DNA of 39,808 bases. It comes from Polyangium jinanense (GTDB taxonomy: Bacteria; Myxococcota; Polyangia; Polyangiales; Polyangiaceae). Below, one piece after another: positions 8,341-14,394 of the stretch. Within the stretch, counting starts at the first letter, position 1. Every line of letters starts with the position of its first letter. The DNA lies in the NCBI RefSeq assembly GCF_028435365.1, contig NZ_JAGTJJ010000083.1:1-39808 (forward strand). Reading direction: 5' to 3'. The notes beneath the pieces are model-generated. The model did no database searches. It was not told where the DNA came from and saw only the letters and a program-made list of their open reading frames with translations. The position numbers and the translations under genes are program-made.

Positions 8341-8364
8341 TCGCGGGACGGAGGATCCCTTGGC

Positions 8365-8393
8365 TTGACTCCGCTCCTCCGTGTCTCGATACA
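8365..8393 (+). promoter_or_regulatory. sigma70-type promoter of the CVNH-like gene
   Basis: TTGACT (8365-8370), a 17-bp spacer, and GATACA (8388-8393). This predicts transcription starting near 8400 and a leader of about 58 nt before the ATG at 8459. Confidence 0.65.
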
Positions 8394-8458
8394 CAGACCA
8401 GGACGCCCGGGGCGTTGAATCCAAGCCGTCCGGGCCTCGAACGCGGAGGGGGAAGAAC

Positions 8459-8794
8459 ATGAAATTCCATCTGATTGTCGTTGCTCTCGCGGCGCTCGTC
8501 GGAATCGGCTCGGTTGCCGAGGCTACGGTGGCCGCGCCTGCCGAGGGCCACCTCGACGAGGACTCGAACCCGAGCGACGTGGGCGCCGATGACTTCGAGC
8601 TCAGGGCGGTCACCCCGCCGGGCGGCTCGTGGAATCGGACCTGTAAGCAGCCGGGTAGTTCGATTCCCGGCGGATTCTGCGCCGAGTGCAGACGGGTTAA
8701 CGGCTCCTACGTGCAGTCCTGTATCTACACGCGCCGCTGCCCGAGCTGGTGCGCCGACAACATCGACGGCACGCTGAGGTGCAGCGGCTGCTGA
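8459..8794 (+). CDS. secreted CVNH (cyanovirin-N-like) small protein
   Basis: 111 residues from the ATG at 8459, with GGAGGGGGAA upstream. Residues 1-23 are a signal peptide (FHLIVVALAALVGIGSVAEA). After an acidic linker, residues about 58-111 follow the cyanovirin-N homology pattern: GSWNRTC, then GGFCAECRRVNGSYVQSCIY, then NIDGTLRC. The last element matches the NIDGTL end of the second CV-N repeat. Only one CVNH half-unit is present, and there are eight cysteines in it, far more than in classical CVNH, so it is probably disulfide-stabilised and exported. CVNH proteins bind mannose-type glycans; that role here is inferred. An alternative is an unrelated Cys-rich secreted peptide. Confidence 0.75.
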   Translation: MKFHLIVVALAALVGIGSVAEATVAAPAEGHLDEDSNPSDVGADDFELRAVTPPGGSWNRTCKQPGSSIPGGFCAECRRVNGSYVQSCIYTRRCPSWCADNIDGTLRCSGC

Positions 8795-8915
8795 ATGCTG
8801 CGGGGTACGCCGGAGTGACGGAATCCGAAGCGCAGGCGGGCGTGGCAGGAGCAGCGATTCCGGAAGCACTTACGGAAGCAGGCGCCGACCTCACGGCGCC
8901 GACCGTGACAGCGCT

Positions 8916-9701
8916 CTAGCCGTGCACCTTCCGCCCGAACTCCCGCATCCACTTCGCCTCGTCCTCGGTGAGCGGCCCTTTTTCGAGCGCCTTCAGGTTG
9001 TCCTCGAGCTCGGCCCGAGTCTTGGGCCCCGTGAGCGCCATATCCACGTGCGGGCTCGAGAGCTGGAACCGATAACAGTCGCCCGCGCTCATGACCGGCC
9101 CGTCCCAGCCACTCGGGCGCTTCAGGAGCTTCCGCCAAGCCGTCGCCGTGTACGCGAGCACCGAGGGCGAATGCTCCTTCACATGCGGGAAGACGTCGCG
9201 CTCGGCCCCCGGATGCGCCGCGTTGTACCGGAGCATCAAGAGGTCGAGCGGCGAGCCCGCGGCAAGCGTGCCCGCGCGCGGGCGGTCGTGGATGCTCACG
9301 CCAATCGAACGGACCTTGCCGCTCTCGCGCAGGTGGAGGAGCTCTTTCTGCGTCGCCTCCGTCCAAGCGGAGCCCGTGCCGAGCCAGCCGAGCAAGTACA
9401 CGTCGAGGTGATCCGTGCCAAGCTGGCGCAAAAGCTTCTCCGCACCCGAGCGCACGCCCCAGCCAAACCAGCCGATCTGCGCGAAGCCAATCACCGACAC
9501 CTCGTCGCGCCGCGCACCCAAAGCCGCCTTGACGGGCGCGCGCATCCCCTTGTTCCGCGACGTCCACAAGAAGACATTCACGCCACGATCGATCGCAGCG
9601 CGGACGCCGTCCTCGTCGATGCCATAATTCGCCGCAAGGCCAAGCCGAAACGCGCGCTTGCCACGCAGCGCCGAGGGAGTTGCATACAGCCAGTCGTTCA
9701 T
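8916..9701 (-). CDS. aldo/keto reductase-fold protein lacking the catalytic tetrad (1)
   Basis: 261 residues from the ATG at 9701, preceded by GGGGGG. The overall pattern is the AKR TIM barrel: LGLAANYGIDEDGVRAAIDRGVNVF, DHLDVYLLGW, VRSIGVSIHDRP, LLMLRYNAAHPGAERDVFPH and the C-terminal DMALTGPKTRAELEDNLKAL. The expected catalytic residues are missing: the GxNxFDTAxxY segment reads GVNVFLWTSRNKG (no Asp or Tyr), the Lys strand reads VSVIGFAQIG, and the LLHW His is replaced in LLGW. It is probably a binding or regulatory member, or an enzyme with different chemistry. It is paralogous to the protein at 10051-10932, sharing LLMLRYNAAHPGA and DVFPH. Confidence 0.85.
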   Translation of the reverse strand: MNDWLYATPSALRGKRAFRLGLAANYGIDEDGVRAAIDRGVNVFLWTSRNKGMRAPVKAALGARRDEVSVIGFAQIGWFGWGVRSGAEKLLRQLGTDHLDVYLLGWLGTGSAWTEATQKELLHLRESGKVRSIGVSIHDRPRAGTLAAGSPLDLLMLRYNAAHPGAERDVFPHVKEHSPSVLAYTATAWRKLLKRPSGWDGPVMSAGDCYRFQLSSPHVDMALTGPKTRAELEDNLKALEKGPLTEDEAKWMREFGRKVHG

Positions 9702-9749
9702 GCCCCCCACGGTATCACGACGGGAGCAGAGGGGGCTGTCCTACAGCGT

Positions 9750-10044
9750 AGCGCCGGGGTTTCACCCCGGACCCCAGCAGGGGCTATCCGCCCCTGCACC
9801 CGGACCAGCGCAAGCGCTGGACCCGGGGCGACAGCGCGCGATGCGCGCTGTCGACAGGGAAGACGTCGCTACGAGACACGGCAGTGCTGCTGTCTCAGCT
9901 GGCAACGCCGCTCGTGGTCTTGCCAGGGCCTCTTCGATGAACTGCGCATCGCGCAGTTCATCGACCCCGAGTCCAGCGCTTGCGCTGGTCCGGGGTGCAG
10001 GGGGCGGACAGCCCCCTGCTGGGGTGCGGGGCAACGCCCCGCGC
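9750..10044. repeat. complete structured repeat (arms A4 and A3 head to head)
   Basis: Two inverted arms, 9750-9857 (read on the minus strand) and 9936-10044 (read on the plus strand), around a centre of about 80 bp. Arm A4 stems: GACAGCGCGC/GCGCGCTGTC, CCAGCGC/GCGCTGG, GCAGGGGC/GCCCCTGC, CCGGGGT-GAA-ACCCCGG (9753-9769). Arm A3 stems: GATGAACTGCGC/GCGCAGTTCATC, CCAGCGC/GCGCTGG, GCAGGGGGC/GCCCCCTGC, GCGGGGC-AAC-GCCCCGC (10026-10042). The centre resembles, in reverse complement, the centre of the copy at 19574 (GCCAG..A.ACAGCAG). It fills the space between the two AKR-like genes and ends about six bases from the stop at 10051. Confidence 0.9.
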
Positions 10045-10050
10045 ACGCGC

Positions 10051-10932
10051 TCAGCCTTCGCCGAGCTCCGTCGTCGTGCGAAAGCCGAAACCCGAGTAGA
10101 GGTTGACCAGCCGATCTGCGAAACCCATTCCGCGTGCCGTGAGCTTTGACGTCTCTCGCACGCGCTCGCCGATTCGCCGCATCCATGCGAGCTCCTCTTC
10201 GTTCATCGGACCCTCTTCGAGTGCCTTCAGGGCTTCGTCGATCTGCGCTGCGTCTCGCGCGCCGGCCCAGCATGCGCCGATGTTCGGGTTCGAGAGGGCG
10301 AACCGGTAACAATCCGCGGCGCGCGGCAGACGTTCCTCCGCGGGGACGAGCTTGCGATCGAGGAGCTGGCCCCAGGAGGTCGAGGTGTATGAGACGATTC
10401 CGGGGCCAGGGTCCGGCAGGTGCGGAAAGACGTCCTTGTCGGCGCCGGGGTGCGCTGCGTTGTAACGGAGCATCAGAAGGTCGATGCGGGGATCCCGGGC
10501 GAGACGCTTGAATGCGGGGCGGTTGTGGCAGGAGATCATGACCGAACGCGCGCGACCCCGGCGCACGAGATCTGCGGCGGCGTCGAGGATTGCGTCCTTC
10601 GGCGGGAGGTTCCACCAGCCGAGGAGCAGGACGTCCGCGTGATCCATTTCGAGCTTGCGGAGCCCCTTTTCGAGGGATTTGCCGATGCCGGCCGGCGAGC
10701 GCGAGTAAGTCTGGATGACGACCTTGATCCGCTCGCGGCTACGCTTGCCGAGACGCTTCAAGCCCTCGCCGAAATCGGGCATGCGCGACGAGCCCCAGTA
10801 GAAAAAATTTATCCCGCGTTCGAAGGCATGCTCCACGTCGCGCCCCTTGGCGCCATAACTCGCCGCGAGCCCGAGGGGCACGACGTCGAGAGGGCTGCGG
10901 CCGAGGCGGACAGGGGAAAAGGAAGCCGACAT
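10051..10932 (-). CDS. aldo/keto reductase-fold protein lacking the catalytic tetrad (2)
   Basis: 293 residues. AKR features include VVPLGLAASYGAKGRDVEHAFERGINFF, a helix/strand pattern through DHADVLLLGWWN, SVMISCHNRPAFKRL, LLMLRYNAAHPGADKDVFPH and a C-terminal ALSNPNIGACWAGARDAAQIDEALKAL region. As in its paralogue, the tetrad is gone: GINFFYWGSSRMP replaces GxNFFDTAxxY, VVIQTYS lacks the catalytic Lys, and LLGWW lacks the His. It is about 30 residues longer than the paralogue at the C-terminus. It lies on the same strand, 66 bp after the membrane protein gene. The loss of the same residues in both copies suggests a conserved non-redox role. Confidence 0.85.
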   Translation of the reverse strand: MSASFSPVRLGRSPLDVVPLGLAASYGAKGRDVEHAFERGINFFYWGSSRMPDFGEGLKRLGKRSRERIKVVIQTYSRSPAGIGKSLEKGLRKLEMDHADVLLLGWWNLPPKDAILDAAADLVRRGRARSVMISCHNRPAFKRLARDPRIDLLMLRYNAAHPGADKDVFPHLPDPGPGIVSYTSTSWGQLLDRKLVPAEERLPRAADCYRFALSNPNIGACWAGARDAAQIDEALKALEEGPMNEEELAWMRRIGERVRETSKLTARGMGFADRLVNLYSGFGFRTTTELGEG

Positions 10933-10998
10933 GCAAGATCCTCCGGCGCCGAGGGTGGCACGGAGGATCGGGGAAAGGCAAGCGAGGTGCGCGGGGGA

Positions 10999-12036
10999 TT
11001 ATCGGGTTTCGGCGGCGATCGGGGCGGGCGCCTCTGCGTCGGCCGCGCTTGCGGTGCGCGCGCCGGTGAGGCTGACGCAAGCGCCGCCCACGCCGAGGGC
11101 GACGATGCCACAAGCAAACGCGCCGAGGAGGGCGCGGCGCGCGTCCCGCGGATTGCCGTGGACGACGGAGAGGACGCGGTCGTGCTCGCGGTAGACGACG
11201 GCGGCGGAGAGCACGGACGCGCGCGTCTCCTCACCGAGGCCGAGATCGAGCTTGCGCGGCGACCAGGCGACGCGCGGGTCGTCGCCGGATGCCGAGCGCA
11301 TGGCGGGCAGCAGGCGCTCGACGCGGAGCGCACGCACGAGGGCCACGGCGTCGCTGAGGCAAAGCGCGAAGATGGCGGCGACGGCGGCGAGGCCGAGGGT
11401 GCGCGAGACCTCGAGCGAGGGGCGGACGCCGGTGGGGAAGACGTTCCAATCGGGCAGGGCGGCGAGGGTGCCGAGGGCGACGCTGACGGCGACGGCGAGC
11501 CAGACGGCGCGGCGATCGGCGCGATCGACGAGGGAGCCGGGGCGGGCGCGACCGACGCGGCGGGCGGCGGCGAGGACGAGGGCGAAGGCGGGCAAGAATC
11601 CGAGCGCGCAGACGAATCCGGTGGCGGCGCCTTCGCCGAGGCCCCAGCGCGACCAGCGCATCACGCCGATGAGCGCGCCGCCCATGAGCCCGGCCGAGAG
11701 GACGCCCACGGCGGCCGCGAAGAACGCGGCGGCGCGGCCGGGCCAGCGGACGGTGGGCTGCACGAGGATGCCGAGGAGGAGGGCGCAGAGCGGGGTGACG
11801 ACGACGAACGCGGGGCGGAGGCCGGCGTCCATGAGCTTGAGGGCGCCGACGCGGAAGAAGTCGGCGGCCATCCATCCGCCAACGGCGCCGAGGACGGCGT
11901 ACGGGAGCGAGAGACGAGGAACGCGGCCAGGAGCGGAGGCGAGGACGGAAGCGGAGGCGGGAGCGGGAGCGGGAGCGGCGACGGAAGCGGGAGCGGGAAC
12001 GGCAGAAGCGGGGGCGGTGGCGTTCGGCTGGAGCAT
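10999..12036 (-). CDS. polytopic membrane protein of unknown function
   Basis: 345 residues. The first 35 are a low-complexity Ala/Pro/Ser stretch, followed by about seven hydrophobic segments, among them YAVLGAVGGWMAADFF, LRPAFVVVTPLCALLLGILV, AAAFFAAAVGVLSAGLMGGA, VWLAVAVSVALGTLAAL and LLGAFACGIVALGVGGACVSL. A cytosolic loop before the last span (residues about 240-310: SPRKLDLGLGEETRASVLSAAVVYREHDRVLSVVHGNPRDARR) is the only hydrophilic domain. An AGG-type site precedes the ATG at 12036. I do not recognise a transporter family. It lies in a same-strand run from the beta-barrel gene (12772) to the AKR-like genes, with gaps of 66-103 bp. Confidence 0.8.
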   Translation of the reverse strand: MLQPNATAPASAVPAPASVAAPAPAPASASVLASAPGRVPRLSLPYAVLGAVGGWMAADFFRVGALKLMDAGLRPAFVVVTPLCALLLGILVQPTVRWPGRAAAFFAAAVGVLSAGLMGGALIGVMRWSRWGLGEGAATGFVCALGFLPAFALVLAAARRVGRARPGSLVDRADRRAVWLAVAVSVALGTLAALPDWNVFPTGVRPSLEVSRTLGLAAVAAIFALCLSDAVALVRALRVERLLPAMRSASGDDPRVAWSPRKLDLGLGEETRASVLSAAVVYREHDRVLSVVHGNPRDARRALLGAFACGIVALGVGGACVSLTGARTASAADAEAPAPIAAETR

Positions 12037-12139
12037 GGGGCGGTACCTCGCGGGGGGGCTCAGACGCTCGGAAGGTGGGAAGAGTTCCCGGGATCTTGGG
12101 TCTGCCCGCGTCTGAAAGGCCCGCTCGGCCTTCCCCGGC

Positions 12140-12772
12140 TCAAAACACGTAATTCATCCCGACGTTGAAGCCGCCGTCGACGTTCAGGAGCGAGCTCTCG
12201 GTGGGGCCTTGGCCCACCTTCCCGACGTAGAGGACCGCCTCGGGCCTCGCGAACAGGCTGAACTTCGGGCTCGCATAAAACGCGAGCCCGAAGCCGGCCC
12301 GCGCGACGCCGCCCACCATCGTCGGCGCCGGCGTGCCGCTCGGCGCGCCCTTGACGGACACCTTGCCGTAGAAGCCACCACCGGCGAGGCCGGGATTGAG
12401 GAACAACCCTCGTCCGATGTTGATGAGGTAATTCCCGCCGAGGGTGACCATGCCGCCCTGGCGCGCGGCGGCGTCGACACCCTTGTAGAAGTAGCTGGCG
12501 TTCAGCGCCAGGTTGAGGTTGTTGAGGATGAAATAGCGGAACGAGAGCCCGGTGATGTTCGTGGTCCGGATGGAGGAGGTGTTGTTCTCGTTGCTGTAAT
12601 TGAGCACGAGCAGGCTCTCGGCTCCGATCTCCTTGATGCCCTTCCCGATCGCCCGGATGCCGTTCGTGTCGGGAGCGTTGGGAACGAGGACGTCGGCGAG
12701 CGCGGACAGAGGTGCAGCCACGAGGACCGCACCAAGGGAGACCATTGCAGCGACAATCGACCAAGTACGCAT
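12140..12772 (-). CDS. outer-membrane beta-barrel protein
   Basis: 210 residues. A clear signal peptide (MRTWSIVAAMVSLGAVLVAA ... ALA, cleaved before DVLVPN) is followed by amphipathic strands that alternate aromatic and small residues (LSFRYFILNNLNLALNASYFY, GGMVTLGGNYLINIGRG, GFGLAFYASPKFSLFARPEAVLYVG) and a C-terminal strand ending FNVGMNYVF. A terminal Phe is the usual signal for insertion into the outer membrane. The size fits an eight-stranded barrel of the OmpA/OMP_b-brl type. The ATG at 12772 has GAGG seven bases upstream. Substrate or partner is unknown. Confidence 0.85.
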   Translation of the reverse strand: MRTWSIVAAMVSLGAVLVAAPLSALADVLVPNAPDTNGIRAIGKGIKEIGAESLLVLNYSNENNTSSIRTTNITGLSFRYFILNNLNLALNASYFYKGVDAAARQGGMVTLGGNYLINIGRGLFLNPGLAGGGFYGKVSVKGAPSGTPAPTMVGGVARAGFGLAFYASPKFSLFARPEAVLYVGKVGQGPTESSLLNVDGGFNVGMNYVF

Positions 12773-12821
12773 GATACCTCGACGGGATGACAGGGCAGAG
12801 GCGCGGGACGAGATTGGGCCG

Positions 12822-12912
12822 CGATCGCCCTGGATTCCCGGGCGGTTTACACCATTTCGAGCCGCCCGGAACGGTCGCGACCGGGCGATCGGGTCGTATT
12901 AAAAAGAATTAA
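12822..12912. promoter_or_regulatory. nested inverted repeats and AT-rich motif in divergent promoter region
   Basis: The 322-bp divergent gap (12773-13094) contains an outer inverted repeat CGATCGCCC (12822-12830) / GGGCGATCG (12883-12891), an inner one CCGGGCGG (12838-12845) / CCGCCCGG (12862-12869), and the AT-rich TTAAAAAGAATTAA (12899-12912). This is a plausible control region for the barrel gene. No further gene is visible in the gap. Confidence 0.4.
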
Positions 12913-13094
12913 GCGGGCGCCGCGGCCCAGCGTCCACGGCAGCCGCGAGAGCGACGTGGCACCCGATCGCGCGCGCGGAAGCCACATGGAAGACGATTTG
13001 CATCACTTGTCCTCACGACCTCGATGGGCAAGCCAGACGCACGGCAGTCTATCCATCGATATTCACGGCGGACTGATCCGTCCAGGAATCTCGC

Positions 13095-14318
13095 ATGTCA
13101 CCTGCAAGCGTCCGAGATGAGGGCTGGTTCGTGAACGGATCGTCGCCGGCAGGACGGGAAGGCGCATTTCCTGGGTCGCGTTGCCTGACCCCGGGGGCGG
13201 GGTTCTGGGCGCCAGCCACCGTACGGAGGGTGAACGAGGACGGCTCGTTCAACGTCGAGATCGAGCTGGAGCCGGAGGAGCAGGGCGAGGTGGAGACACT
13301 CTTGTATGGAGTGCCGCCGGAGGAGGTCTCGTTCGACGACGTCGCGACGTGGGGCTCCGTGTTCGGCAGGGTGACCGGAGGCGAGGCGGGGTTCACGTAC
13401 GCGCACTTCAGCAATATGCTGGCCGGGCTGGGCGGTCGCCTCACCGCGGAGGAGACGCGGGCGCTCTGGCTCCGAAGCTGCGCGCATCTGTTCGGAATGC
13501 ACGAGGCGGAGGCGGCGGACAGCGCTCTGGACGTCGAGCAAGCGTATCGGGTCGTTCGGCGCGTCGGGCTCTGCGCGGGCGCGCTGCAAAAGGATCTGGA
13601 CCGCGGAGAGGAAGCCGTCCCCTACCACGTGCTCTACATGAATGGGATCCGCATGGGAGGCCGAGATCCCTCGGGCGTGAGCCGGACGGTCACCCTGGAA
13701 GACGCGTTCGCCGCGCTCGGACTATCGGCGGTCGGGTCGGACGCGGAGAGCCTGGATGATCTCGCGAACGTGGAGCAGAGATGCGGAATTCGCCTGCCGG
13801 ACGCCTTGAAGAGCTTTTTCGGCCAATGCGGTGTCTGCAGGGCCGTGCGGGAGACGCATCCCAACGATCCGAAGCTGTCGCGGGTGGACTGGCTGCTCTG
13901 GCCGGAGAACGACAGAGCGAGACCGAGGAGGATTCCGGAGCTGGGCCTGAACGGCGATTGCGCGATGTTGCTCGTGGACGAGCACGACGGCGATTACGCC
14001 TGGCACGCCGTCTTCTGCGAGGGGGACCTGGACGCACGTGTGTATCTCAGAGACGAGCAGGAGGAGCGGTGGCACCTCGTCGCGCCGACGATGGCTTTCT
14101 TCTTCTGGGACCTCGCACAGTCCGGGCTCATCCGCTACCAAGAGCCGCGCTTCGCAGGAATGAGGCCCGTGAGGAAAAACGACATTGGATTGATCTACGA
14201 CAGGCCGATTCGCAGGCGCGACGCGTCGAAGGTGGAGAAAGAACGCGCCGCCCGGAGCCTGGTCGAGCCAGTCACGGACCCTGAAAAACCGCGGCGTCCA
14301 TGGTGGAAGATCTGGTAA
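13095..14318 (+). CDS. SUKH (SMI1/KNR4)-like domain protein with N-terminal modules
   Basis: 407 residues; AGGA lies seven bases before the ATG. Residues about 30-60 (GAGFWAPATVRRVNEDGSFNVEIEL) look like a small Tudor/SH3-like barrel. Residues about 95-160 (FTYAHFSNMLAGLGGRLTAEETRALW) look EF-hand- or helix-rich. From about 215, LDDLANVEQRCGIRLPDALKSFFGQCGV matches the start of SUKH domains, followed by WLLWPEN, AMLLVDEHDGDYAWHAVF and WHLVAPTMAFFFWDLA. SUKH proteins are often immunity proteins for polymorphic toxins, but no toxin gene adjoins it, so that role is not supported here. The C-terminus is basic (RRPWWKIW). It is transcribed alone and ends at a strong terminator. Confidence 0.75.
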   Translation: MSPASVRDEGWFVNGSSPAGREGAFPGSRCLTPGAGFWAPATVRRVNEDGSFNVEIELEPEEQGEVETLLYGVPPEEVSFDDVATWGSVFGRVTGGEAGFTYAHFSNMLAGLGGRLTAEETRALWLRSCAHLFGMHEAEAADSALDVEQAYRVVRRVGLCAGALQKDLDRGEEAVPYHVLYMNGIRMGGRDPSGVSRTVTLEDAFAALGLSAVGSDAESLDDLANVEQRCGIRLPDALKSFFGQCGVCRAVRETHPNDPKLSRVDWLLWPENDRARPRRIPELGLNGDCAMLLVDEHDGDYAWHAVFCEGDLDARVYLRDEQEERWHLVAPTMAFFFWDLAQSGLIRYQEPRFAGMRPVRKNDIGLIYDRPIRRRDASKVEKERAARSLVEPVTDPEKPRRPWWKIW

Positions 14319-14356
14319 GGGCATCAAGATCAGCCGCTTTGAGCGGATCACCTATT

Positions 14357-14386
14357 GAAAGTCCCCGGCTTTGCCGGGGGCTTTTT
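14357..14386 (+). terminator. rho-independent terminator
   Basis: GAAAGTCCCCGGC, loop TTT, GCCGGGGGCTTTTT: a stem of at least ten pairs followed by five T residues, 38 bp after the stop at 14318. It also sits just past the convergent regulator gene ending at 14395, with a weaker T run on that side, so it probably serves both. Confidence 0.85.
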
Positions 14387-14394
14387 ACAAAGAG

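Noticed and set aside
13095..14318. Toxin-immunity pair
   Set aside because: The SUKH-like domain suggested immunity, but no toxin gene lies on either side.
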